From: Bradyrhizobium sp. WBAH42
GTDB taxonomy: Bacteria > Pseudomonadota > Alphaproteobacteria > Rhizobiales > Xanthobacteraceae
DNA length: 64,000 bases
Assembly: GCF_024585265.1 (NCBI RefSeq)
Contig: NZ_CP036533.1
Coordinates: forward strand, 5,155,001 to 5,219,000
Direction of reading: 5' to 3'
In this document: piece after piece, positions 38,601 to 46,395 of the stretch
Layout of the letters: each line of letters begins with the position of its first letter
Position numbering within the stretch: position 1 is the first letter of the stretch
Notes under the pieces: model-generated
Database searches by the model: none
Told to the model about the DNA's origin: nothing
Seen by the model: only the letters and a program-made list of their open reading frames with translations
Translations under genes and position numbers: made by a program

Positions 38601-39446
38601 GCGTTTGACGCCTTCCGCATAGGCGGGGGTATTGATCATGGTGACGAATTCCGGCAGCAGCTCGTGGGCGGCCCGATGCAGAATCACTCCGTCATGCGTC
38701 CCCGGCGGATAGAAGTCGGCCAGACGGTAGAGCCCCGCCAGCGCAAGGATGCCGTGGCGAAAGGCAGGCCGGCCGGCCGCTTCGGGGGTGAGCGTTTCGC
38801 TGAAGCCGGCATTGGTTGGATCGGCGCCCTGGAATACCGAGCGTCGCGCAATCTCTTCCGGCGACGGAATCCTCATCCGCGTGACGATCTGATCGGCGCC
38901 GGCGCCCGAGGCGCGCCGATAGACCCGCTCCTCCATCCGCAGGAAGCGCGTGTCGTCCACGGTCAGGTCGGGGGTGGCGTAGAGGAAATAGGCTTCGGTC
39001 TGCCTGCTCTTGAGCCAGATACCCCAGTTCTCGTAGGTGTTCTCGTGCCCGAGCACGTAGCCCTCGGTATTGCAGAAGATGAGGTCGAGCAGCCGGGCGG
39101 CCTTCTGCCAGATGACGCGGACATAGGCTTCCCAGGAGCCGTCGAACGTCGCGGTCAGCAGCACGTAGTCCACGGCATCGACGGAATCGTCCTCGGGTTC
39201 GAGCACGGCGATGCCGACCGAGTGGATCCGTCCGACGCGATCCACGGAATCGGACAGCACGCGAGCGAGCTCGTATTCATACGCATTGGCGCGTCCGCTA
39301 TTCAGCGCCCGCAATACATATTTGACGCGGGTCTTGTACGTGGTCGCATCCAGGGAGGGCACGAACCCCTTCTTGATCGGAGCCATCACCCTGAAATCGG
39401 ACGTGCCGGCCATGCTGCCGGTCTTGATGGTCAAATCACGACGCAT
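35628..39446 (-). CDS. DyP-type peroxidase fused to a cytochrome P450-like domain
   Basis: 1272 residues; start ATG has GGAG eight bases upstream. Residues 1-310: an alpha/beta region of unknown type (TATFDGSWEAYVRVIW near 98-113). Residues 320-790: DyP peroxidase, opening NVQGGIL, with the distal GFADG (516-520; Asp519) and proximal His662 in CPFHAHIRRANPR. A Gly/Ser-rich loop (733-742) lies within it. Residues 860-1250: P450-like, with a haem thiolate candidate Cys1224 in THSCPGAD after AFGGNRRVAGHP. The acid-alcohol pair of the I-helix is absent (AGAMMGFIPT, 1100-1109) and no ExxR was found; Arg1160 has Met in the Glu position. By analogy with fungal peroxidase-P450 oxylipin synthases it may make a hydroperoxide and rearrange it; this is inference. 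Ends 33 bases from the convergent cyclase gene. Confidence 0.88.
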   Translation of the reverse strand: MRRDLTIKTGSMAGTSDFRVMAPIKKGFVPSLDATTYKTRVKYVLRALNSGRANAYEYELARVLSDSVDRVGRIHSVGIAVLEPEDDSVDAVDYVLLTATFDGSWEAYVRVIWQKAARLLDLIFCNTEGYVLGHENTYENWGIWLKSRQTEAYFLYATPDLTVDDTRFLRMEERVYRRASGAGADQIVTRMRIPSPEEIARRSVFQGADPTNAGFSETLTPEAAGRPAFRHGILALAGLYRLADFYPPGTHDGVILHRAAHELLPEFVTMINTPAYAEGVKRASRRYEEALHWLMTPPDVAPVRQKLPLALPPQSPLQDRCNVQGGILSAYPASDHGCLLLLQFANPAALAAFLDVLQVTSAADVLTPGQIVTNIAFTVEGLRQAGLSDEEVRTLPEEFVQGMERRAGLLGDVRWNHPQRWRLPASNWALGINAPDLPEGAPAPRISMSSVHAVLQLRLLTKDPNKDPQTAADARKPLMAEMNRLVEVDPGVRPLSIQWMQRQRVGSSENMKDHFGFADGSSNPVLDASEAGEVYSNRVHLGEILCGYPNLADETAPLGDATNRAHAMLRDGSFMALRKLRQDVEQLEDVLCRATRQATETAGPDAPALTREMLMAKMMGRWPTGHPQAGQPLTPTPPPDKGYNDFNYDADPQAQLCPFHAHIRRANPRLSITKADAGARPPRIVRRGMSYGPPVDSQAARSAPQPERGLVFMAYNASLGEQFEVVQSWLAGGNSSGSSSGVSDPFLGLAEPGRLRHFRFEHGGQTIRVALDGSDRLHDEPRPFVRLEWGAYFFAPSKKALADLQQWAASQGHKPAVTWSVDQGEKEIARLRLIEGRQGEAAAMAAWKTALEDPDSASHFVNASIWAAIRERHGGALRTPFGVLVADRDMVYRVFADSDTKLTITGYLPRMLRSFGILYLGRDAGQPDQVYEQESAACNAAIMALDQPAAFELARTVTQKVLGFMVKQMIDYAASDGEASWELTVDVHELVDPLLAAFCEAWFGLSEDGGHFRRIGYRWDWKPGEPPGYPGHFLSPSRYIFQPHPNTTVEAIGAAHGDAARRAMESFLTQFGPTSGPVTKAVYNSPRGTGDIPFVARTIAGAMMGFIPTVDGNLRRILNEWLREGTLWALRARYAGTEAKNYMDALNRLRDDFIPAMQLRAVPELIWRTAVVSQTIGGVEVRPGDVIVAGAVSATQQNLAEGRQDLYHAFGGNRRVAGHPTHSCPGADPALAVMLGFFSALVETPLPLRAGPIPMSLTMDGRVPAPPSPALR

Positions 39447-40079
39447 GTCTCTGGCTCCCCCGGGTCGCACGCGGGCTGGAGGCGCCTTCGCGCCTGGGCC
39501 CGGCAACCGAAACGTGTTTCGTTATGCAACGCTATTTAGGAATAGTGCGGCTCTCGGCCGTTCAAATGTATGAACTGGCCCACACTCTCCGAACTTTCGG
39601 GCGCGGCGCGCAGGCGGAAGTTTCGCCGGAGCAATGCAATCCGGTAGCCTGCGAGAGGGGCATAGGTTTGAGCCCGGGAAGGGGCGGCAATCGGGCTCGC
39701 GCGCGAGCTAGCGGTGCAGCTCACAGGCCGTGCAGACAGCGGTCGGCACCCATATCCCTGATTCGCATAAGGTATATTATGGAATATATTTATCTACAAT
39801 CAGATCAATAGTTTAGCCAAAACTCCTCCAACGGTATCTCCACTTGAGCGCTGGTTGCGGCCTGCGCCTCGACCGTCGCCGGAGCTCGTGTCGGCTACTG
39901 TGCATGGGGTTGTTTTTGCAGATTTGAAATCGGGTCTCCTGTGCCGAAAGCCGATATTGCCGTGACCTTGTCCGGCTGCAATAAGCGAGGCTTCCGCGAG
40001 ATCGCAGATGACCTTAAGGCGACCGTCCGTATAGGTTTGCATCTCAGAACAACAACAAACCTTCCGAGGAAGCAGACCC
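39447..40079. other. Gene-free interval between the peroxidase-P450 gene and dctP
   Basis: About 630 bases between divergent genes. An inverted repeat CGAAAC-GT-GTTTCG (39508-39521) lies 62 bases before the peroxidase-P450 start and could be an operator. An AT-rich pocket near 39768-39822, unlike the rest of the window, contains TATATT-ATGG-AATATA (39772-39787), a palindrome that may also form a promoter -10 region. Short ORFs here have no recognisable features. AGGAAGC shortly before the dctP ATG is its ribosome-binding site. Confidence 0.5.
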
Positions 40080-41111
40080 ATGGTCTTTTCGACGCGCTTT
40101 TCCCGACGCACGCTTCTCAAGGCCTCCGCCGCGACCGCGGTCCTGGGCGGCATCGGTGCGCCCCATGTGGCCCGTGCCCAGAGCGCCGAGTTCACCTACA
40201 AGTACGCCAATAACCTGCCCGACACCCATCCGCTCAACGTCCGCGCCAAGGAGATGGCGGCGGCGATCAAGACCGAGACAGGTGGCAAGTTCGACCTGCA
40301 GATCTTCCCGAACAACCAGCTCGGCTCGGACACCGACATGCTGAGCCAGATCCGCTCCGGCGGCGTCGAGTTCTTCACGCTGTCGGGCCTGATCCTGTCG
40401 ACCCTGGTGCCGGCAGCGTCGATCAACGGCATCGGCTTCGCGTTCCCGGACTACGATACGGTCTGGAAGGCCATGGACGGCGATCTCGGCGCCCATGTCC
40501 GCGGCGAGATCAAGAAGGCCGGTCTCGAGGTCATGGACAAGATCTGGGACAACGGCTTCCGCCAGACCACGTCCTCGACCAAGCCGATCACCGGGCCTGA
40601 CGACCTCAAGGGCTTCAAGATCCGGGTGCCGGTGTCGCCGCTGTGGACCTCGATGTTCAAGGCGTTCGATGCCGCACCGGCCTCGATCAATTTCAGCGAA
40701 GTCTATTCGGCGCTGCAGACCAAGATTGTCGAGGGCCAGGAGAACCCGCTGGCCATCATCTCGACCGCCAAGCTCTACGAGGTGCAGAAGTACTGCTCGC
40801 TGACCAACCACATGTGGGACGGCTTCTGGTTCCTGGCCAACCGCAGAGCCTGGGAAAAGCTGCCGCAGGACGTGCGCACCGTGGTCGCCAAGAACATCAA
40901 TGCCGCCGCGGTCAAGGAGCGCGAGGATACCGCCAAGCTCAACGCCAACCTGCAGCAGGAGCTCGCGGGCAAGGGCCTGACCTTCAACCAGCCGGCCGTG
41001 GCGCTGTTCCGCGACAAGCTGCGCGCTGCCGGCTTCTATGCCGAATGGAAAGGCAAGTATGGCGATCAGGCCTGGGAGCTCCTGGAGAAGGCCGTCGGCA
41101 AGCTGTCGTAA
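40080..41111 (+). CDS. dctP: TRAP transporter periplasmic substrate-binding protein
   Basis: 343 residues with a twin-arginine-type export signal (FSRRTLLKASAATAVL, cleavage near ARA-Q), then the DctP fold: YANNLPDTHPLNVRAKEMA, the Arg-containing specificity region LKGFKIRVPVSP, and FSEVYSALQTKIVEGQENP. The conserved Arg in KIRVP normally binds the carboxylate of the ligand, so an organic acid is expected. It is the first gene of an operon with the fused membrane subunits and an acyl-CoA ligase, which suggests a carboxylic acid that is activated to a CoA ester after uptake. Confidence 0.93.
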   Translation: MVFSTRFSRRTLLKASAATAVLGGIGAPHVARAQSAEFTYKYANNLPDTHPLNVRAKEMAAAIKTETGGKFDLQIFPNNQLGSDTDMLSQIRSGGVEFFTLSGLILSTLVPAASINGIGFAFPDYDTVWKAMDGDLGAHVRGEIKKAGLEVMDKIWDNGFRQTTSSTKPITGPDDLKGFKIRVPVSPLWTSMFKAFDAAPASINFSEVYSALQTKIVEGQENPLAIISTAKLYEVQKYCSLTNHMWDGFWFLANRRAWEKLPQDVRTVVAKNINAAAVKEREDTAKLNANLQQELAGKGLTFNQPAVALFRDKLRAAGFYAEWKGKYGDQAWELLEKAVGKLS

Positions 41112-41138
41112 CGCGTTGGGCCCGAGGTCAGTATCAGG

Positions 41139-43028
41139 ATGGCTCACGTCGGGATCGAGGTGACCGAAGTGGTGGGCGAGGTGACGTTGCAGTCCCCTCG
41201 CCGACCTTCGCTGCTGACTTCGCTCGAGCGCGTGCTCGGTCTCGTCGTCGAAATCCCGGCGGCGACCCTGGTCGTCGCCGAGATCGTGATCCTGTTTGCC
41301 GGTGTGGTCGCGCGCTACGGCCTGCACCGGCCGCTGATCTGGTCGGACGAGCTCGCCTCGATCCTGTTCCTGTGGCTTGCCATGCTGGGCGCGGCAGTCG
41401 CGTTCCGCCGCTCCGAGCATATGCGCATGACCGCGATCGTCGCGAGCGCCAGGCCGGCGATGCGAGCCTATCTCGATCTGGTCGCGACCTCGGCCGCGCT
41501 GGCGTTCCTGGCGCTGATCGTCTGGCCGTCCTGCGACTATGCCTACGAAGAGAGCTACATCACCACGCCGGCGCTGCAGATCTCCAACATGTGGCGCGCC
41601 GCCGCGCTGCCCGCCGGCGTCGGGCTGATGGCGGCCTTTGCCTTGCTGCGGCTGCTACGCGCGGCCGACTACCGGATGGTAGCCACAGCCGTGCTGTCGG
41701 TTGCGATCGTGATCGGCCTGTTCTGGCTAGCGGAGCCGCTCCTGCGGCCGCTCGGCAATCTCAACCTCGTCATCTTCTTCGTCGGCGTTGCCGGCTTCTG
41801 CGTCTTTGCCGGCGTTCCCATTGCGTTCGGCTTTGGCCTCGCCATCTTCGGCTATCTCGCGCTGACGACGCGCACACCCGTCATGGTGCTGGTCGGGCGC
41901 ATGGACGAGGGCATGAGCCACCTCATCCTGCTTTCCGTGCCGCTGTTCGTGTTCTTAGGCCTGCTGATCGAGATGACCGGCATGGCGCGGGCCATGGTGG
42001 CGTTCCTGGCGAGCCTGCTCGGCCACATCAGGGGCGGCCTGCATTACGTGCTGGTCGGCGCGATGTACCTCGTCTCCGGCATTTCCGGCGCCAAGGCCGC
42101 CGACATGGCCGCGGTCGCGCCGGTGCTGTTCCCTGAGATGAAACAGCGCGGCGCAAAGCCCGGCGATCTCGTCGCGCTGCTGGCGGCAACAGGCGCCCAG
42201 ACCGAGACCATTCCGCCGAGCCTGGTGCTGATCACGATCGGCTCGGTGACGGGCGTCTCGATCGCCGCCCTCTTCACCGGAGGCCTGCTGCCCGGCGTCG
42301 TGCTCGCGGTCACGCTCTGCATGCTGGTGTGGTGGCGCTACCGCCACGAGGACATGAGCCATGTCCGCCGCGCCACCGCTTCCGAGATCGGCAAGACCTT
42401 CGTCATTGCCCTGCCCGCGCTCGCGCTGCCCTTCGTGATCCGCTATGCCGTGGTCGAGGGCATCGCGACCGCCACCGAGGTCTCGACCATCGGCATCGTC
42501 TATGGCGCGCTCGTCGGCCTCCTGGTGTACCGCCGGTTCGACTGGCGGCGGCTGTTTCCGATGCTGGTCGAGACCGCCGCGCTGTCGGGCGCGATCCTGC
42601 TGATCATCGGCACCGCCACCGGCATGGCCTGGGGCCTGACACAGTCCGGCTTCTCGCGCTCGCTGGCCGCGGCCATGACCGGATTGCCAGGGGGAGCTGC
42701 GACCTTCATTGCCGTGTCCATCCTGGCCTTCACCATCCTCGGCAGCGTGCTGGAGGGCATTCCGGCCATCGTGCTGTTCGGGCCGCTGTTGTTCCCGATC
42801 GCCCGCGCCGTCGGCGTGCACGAGGTGCACTATGCCATGGTGATCATTCTGGCCATGGGTATCGGGCTATTCGCCCCGCCCTTCGGTGTCGGCTATTATG
42901 CCGCCTGCGCCATCGGACGCGTCGATCCGGCCGAAGGCATCAAGCCGATCTGGGGCTATCTGCTGGCGCTGCTGGTGGGATTGATCATCGTCGCGATCTT
43001 CCCCTGGATCTCGATCGGATTTCTTTGA
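41139..43028 (+). CDS. TRAP transporter fused small and large permease (DctQM)
   Basis: 629 residues. The first ~180 residues form the small DctQ subunit (four helices, with LIWSDELASILFLWLAMLGAA), the rest the large DctM subunit of about 12 helices, with the signature GISGAKAADMAAVAPVLFPEMKQRG in the first repeat and LEGIPAIVLFGPLLFPIA in the second (each quoted in part elsewhere). Fusions of Q and M are one of the known TRAP arrangements. It works with the DctP protein encoded 28 bases upstream and uses the sodium gradient to import the substrate. Confidence 0.92.
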   Translation: MAHVGIEVTEVVGEVTLQSPRRPSLLTSLERVLGLVVEIPAATLVVAEIVILFAGVVARYGLHRPLIWSDELASILFLWLAMLGAAVAFRRSEHMRMTAIVASARPAMRAYLDLVATSAALAFLALIVWPSCDYAYEESYITTPALQISNMWRAAALPAGVGLMAAFALLRLLRAADYRMVATAVLSVAIVIGLFWLAEPLLRPLGNLNLVIFFVGVAGFCVFAGVPIAFGFGLAIFGYLALTTRTPVMVLVGRMDEGMSHLILLSVPLFVFLGLLIEMTGMARAMVAFLASLLGHIRGGLHYVLVGAMYLVSGISGAKAADMAAVAPVLFPEMKQRGAKPGDLVALLAATGAQTETIPPSLVLITIGSVTGVSIAALFTGGLLPGVVLAVTLCMLVWWRYRHEDMSHVRRATASEIGKTFVIALPALALPFVIRYAVVEGIATATEVSTIGIVYGALVGLLVYRRFDWRRLFPMLVETAALSGAILLIIGTATGMAWGLTQSGFSRSLAAAMTGLPGGAATFIAVSILAFTILGSVLEGIPAIVLFGPLLFPIARAVGVHEVHYAMVIILAMGIGLFAPPFGVGYYAACAIGRVDPAEGIKPIWGYLLALLVGLIIVAIFPWISIGFL

Positions 43029-43049
43029 AGCTGTTTAAGGAGGGTGTCG

Positions 43050-44699
43050 ATGAGTGAGCGACCGAACCCGTACAATATCGGCCTCGACAAGACGCGAGCC
43101 AATTATGTGCCGCTGAGCCCGCTCAGCTTCCTCGCGCGCAGCGCCGCCGTCTATCCCGATCACGTCAGCACGGTCTATGAAGGCCGCAGCTTCACCTGGG
43201 CGCAGACCTATGAGCGCTGCCGGCGCTTTGCGTCCTGGCTCGCAGGCAAGGGCATCGGCGTCGGCGACACCGTCGCGGCGATGCTGCCGAACATTCCCGC
43301 GATGAACGAGGCGCACTTCGCCGTGCCCATGACGGGCGCGGCGCTCAACGCGCTCAACATCCGCCTCGATGCGCCTTCGATCGCGTTCCAGCTCGACCAT
43401 GGCGGCGCGAAAATCATCCTGGTCGATCCCGAGTTTTCAGGCGTCATCAGCGACGCGCTGGCGAAGATGACCGGCCCCAAGCCGTTGGTGATCGACGTCG
43501 ACGATGCATCGTTCAAGGGCGGCAAGCGCATCGGCGAGATCGAATATGAGACGGCGGTCGCCGAAGGCGATCCCGGCTTCGCGCCGATCACGCCACGCGA
43601 TGAATGGGACGCGATCGCACTGAGCTACACCTCGGGCACGACGGGCAATCCCAAGGGCGTCGTCACCCACCATCGCGGCGCCTATCTGAACGCCGTCAGC
43701 AACATCCTCGCAGGCAATCTCGGCCAGCATCCGGTCTATCTCTGGACCCTGCCGATGTTCCACTGCAACGGCTGGTGCTTTCCGTGGACCATCGCGGCCG
43801 CCGCCGGCATCAATGTCTGCCTGCGCAAGGTCGAGCCGACAAAAATATTCGAGCTGATCAAGAGCCAGGGCGTGACCCATATGTGCGGCGCGCCGATCGT
43901 CTACAACACGCTGATCAACGCCCCCGATGCGCCCAAAGGCAATGCCGCCCGCCGCGTCGTCGGCCTGATCGCGGGCGCTGCGCCGCCGGTCGCCGTGCTG
44001 GAAGGCGCCGAAAGCATCGGCATCAAGCTGACGCATGTCTACGGCCTGACCGAGGTCTACGGCCCCGCCTCCGTCTGCGCCGAGCAGCCGGGCTGGGACG
44101 AGCTCCCTCCCGCCGAGCGCGCCCGCATGAAGCGCCGGCAGGGCGTGCCCTACCCGCTCGAGGAAGCCGTCACTGTGATCAATCCGCAGACCATGCTGGA
44201 GGTGCCGCGCGACGGCGAGACCATCGGCGAGGTCATGTTCCGCGGCAACATCGTGATGAAGGGGTACCTGAAGAACGAGAAGGCGACCAAGGAAGCCTTC
44301 GAAGGCGGCTGGTTTCACACCGGCGATCTCGGCGTGCTCGACGAGCACGGCTACGTCATCATCAAGGACCGCTCCAAGGACATTATCATCTCCGGCGGCG
44401 AGAACATCTCCTCCGTCGAGGTCGAGGACGTCCTCTACAAGCACCCGGCCGTGCTGTTCGCCGCCGTGGTCGCAAAGCCCGATCCGAAATGGGGTGAAGT
44501 ACCTTGCGCCTTCGTCGAGCTGAAGGACGGCGCGAGCGCAACCGAGGCCGAGATCATTGCGTTCTGCCGAACGCACATGAGCGGCTTCAAGACGCCGAAG
44601 GCGGTCGTGTTCGGGCCGATCCCGAAGACGTCCACCGGCAAGATCCAGAAATTCCTGCTGCGTAACCAGGTGGACTCAGCGAAGGCGATCTCAGCGTGA
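43050..44699 (+). CDS. Acyl-CoA synthetase (AMP-forming)
   Basis: 549 residues of the ANL superfamily. Motif A5/AMP binding: LSYTSGTTGNPKGVV; A8-type: HVYGLTEVYGPAS; hinge and C-terminal parts: TGDLGVLDEHGYVIIKDR and SGGENISSVEVE; catalytic Lys in KTSTGKIQKF. The type is that of medium- and short-chain ligases, including methylmercaptopropionate-CoA ligase-like proteins. The ATG is used because AGGAGG lies six bases before it; a GTG two codons upstream is possible. It starts 21 bases after the TRAP permease gene, so it probably activates the acid that the transporter imports. Confidence 0.92.
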   Translation: MSERPNPYNIGLDKTRANYVPLSPLSFLARSAAVYPDHVSTVYEGRSFTWAQTYERCRRFASWLAGKGIGVGDTVAAMLPNIPAMNEAHFAVPMTGAALNALNIRLDAPSIAFQLDHGGAKIILVDPEFSGVISDALAKMTGPKPLVIDVDDASFKGGKRIGEIEYETAVAEGDPGFAPITPRDEWDAIALSYTSGTTGNPKGVVTHHRGAYLNAVSNILAGNLGQHPVYLWTLPMFHCNGWCFPWTIAAAAGINVCLRKVEPTKIFELIKSQGVTHMCGAPIVYNTLINAPDAPKGNAARRVVGLIAGAAPPVAVLEGAESIGIKLTHVYGLTEVYGPASVCAEQPGWDELPPAERARMKRRQGVPYPLEEAVTVINPQTMLEVPRDGETIGEVMFRGNIVMKGYLKNEKATKEAFEGGWFHTGDLGVLDEHGYVIIKDRSKDIIISGGENISSVEVEDVLYKHPAVLFAAVVAKPDPKWGEVPCAFVELKDGASATEAEIIAFCRTHMSGFKTPKAVVFGPIPKTSTGKIQKFLLRNQVDSAKAISA

Positions 44700-44901
44700 G
44701 CTTCTCGCGGCCTCACAAAGGGATCTGAAAGTCTCCGCCCGCGCGATGATTGTGCGCAGGACACGTCGGAGACGCATTCCCGCCGCAGCCCGGGGCAGGC
44801 TTCGACCGCCTCGGGTAGCATCCTTATCGACAGCCACACCAGGGCTCCCGCTTGCAAGTGAGCCTGACGACTGAAACGCGTGTAGCGGAGGAACCTCCCG
44901 C

Positions 44902-46257
44902 ATGCGGGACCATTGGTGTTCGACCTTTCCCGAACCACGCTCGGAATGCACGTTGCCAAAGGCTGAGAACGACGGCGAACAATCTGAAGCTCCCTCCCCA
45001 AACCCGAAGCGACGTGGTCTCGCGCGCTCGCTCGGGCTAGGTGTGGTCACCGGAGCCGCTGACGACGATTGCTCGGCCATAGGAACCTATGCGAGCGCCG
45101 GAGCGCAATTTGGAACATCGCTGTTGTGGACTGCCCCCATCACGTTTCCAATGATGTTCGCGGTCGTCTACCTCTCCTCCAAGCTCGGGCAGGTCAGCGG
45201 CAAGGGGCTGTTTCACGTCATCAAAGATCACTATTCAAGTTGGGTCCTCTGGCCGACGCTGATAGGCGTGCTGGTTGGGAACACCATCGAAGCGGCCGCG
45301 GATCTCGGAGGCATGGCAGCAGCGCTCGGACTGTTCGTTCCGTTGCCTGCTCCGGTCATCGTGTCCGGCGTCGCCCTCGCGATTCTCGCGCTTCAGGTTT
45401 GGGGTTCGTACGAGACCATCCGCAACATTTTCAGATGGCTCGCCTTGGTGCTGTTTGCCTATGTCGGTTCGGCCCTTCTCGCCAAGCCGGACCCGTGGGA
45501 GGTGCTGCGCGGCACCTTGGTTCCGACCGTGCAATTCTCAGGCGAATTTCTCTCTATCCTCGTTGCGATTATCGGCACGAGCCTGTCGGCGTACCTCTAC
45601 ACCTGGCAATCCAATGTCGAGGTCGAGGAGAAGATTCAGCAGGGACGCACCACGCTGGAGGAGCGGCGCGGAACGACGCAGGGCGATTTGCGCCGATCGC
45701 GCAATGATATCCTGACCGGAATGCTGTTCTCCAACATCATCATGTATTTCATCATCCTTTCGACCGGCGCCACCCTTCACAAGGCGGGCCAAACCAATAT
45801 CGACACGGCGGCACAGGCCGCCGAAGCCTTGCGCCCGATCGCCGGGGACACAGCAGGCATCCTGTTCGCGGTCGGAATTATCGCAGTCGGCTTCCTCGCT
45901 GTGCCGATCATGACCACCGGCGCGGCCTACGATCTCTGTCAGGTGATAGGCTGGAAGAGCAGCCTGCACGCGCGTCCCAAGGAGGCCAAGAAATTCTATG
46001 CAGTGATCGCCGGCTTTACGCTGGTTGCGGTCGTCCTGAATTTTCTTGGCTTCAATCCCATGCGCGCGCTGGTCTATTCCGGGATCGTACAGGGCTTTTC
46101 GACCCCGCCGCTGCTGTTGTTCATCCTGTTGATGACAAACAACCGCAAGATCATGGGTGATAAAGTCAACACCCTGCCGCTCAACATCCTCTCGTGGATT
46201 ACGGTGGGCGCAATCTTCGCGGCGACGGCGGGCCTCGTCGCTTCCTGGTTCATCTAG
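44902..46257 (+). CDS. Divergent NRAMP-family transporter
   Basis: 451 residues, about 11 membrane helices. The first helix carries GAADDDCSAIGTYASAGAQ, placed where classical NRAMP proteins have the metal-binding DPGN. The sixth-helix region reads IGTSLSAYLYTWQSNVEVEE, where classical members have the metal-binding MPH. The Met that selects transition metals is thus missing. Such divergent NRAMP proteins may carry other divalent or trivalent cations, or other substrates; this cannot be decided here. The N-terminal 38 residues are polar and the start is uncertain. No close neighbour on the same strand indicates the substrate. Confidence 0.78.
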   Translation: MRDHWCSTFPEPRSECTLPKAENDGEQSEAPSPNPKRRGLARSLGLGVVTGAADDDCSAIGTYASAGAQFGTSLLWTAPITFPMMFAVVYLSSKLGQVSGKGLFHVIKDHYSSWVLWPTLIGVLVGNTIEAAADLGGMAAALGLFVPLPAPVIVSGVALAILALQVWGSYETIRNIFRWLALVLFAYVGSALLAKPDPWEVLRGTLVPTVQFSGEFLSILVAIIGTSLSAYLYTWQSNVEVEEKIQQGRTTLEERRGTTQGDLRRSRNDILTGMLFSNIIMYFIILSTGATLHKAGQTNIDTAAQAAEALRPIAGDTAGILFAVGIIAVGFLAVPIMTTGAAYDLCQVIGWKSSLHARPKEAKKFYAVIAGFTLVAVVLNFLGFNPMRALVYSGIVQGFSTPPLLLFILLMTNNRKIMGDKVNTLPLNILSWITVGAIFAATAGLVASWFI

Positions 46258-46395
46258 TCTTGGCTAAGCGCGATCGGATCGGGATGGATCCTTACCGCGC
46301 CTTACCTCATGGCTCGCGCATGGTCGTTTCGTAAATCGCTGCACCCTTGCCCGGATCATGCTTTAACGTTTCACTGACCAGAATTCTTGCTCGCC

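Noticed and set aside
44691..45080. Minus-strand ORF across the gap before the NRAMP-like gene
   Set aside because: It overlaps the start of the NRAMP-like gene and has no plausible start, domain or hydrophobic pattern. The gap (44700-44901) is left without a gene.
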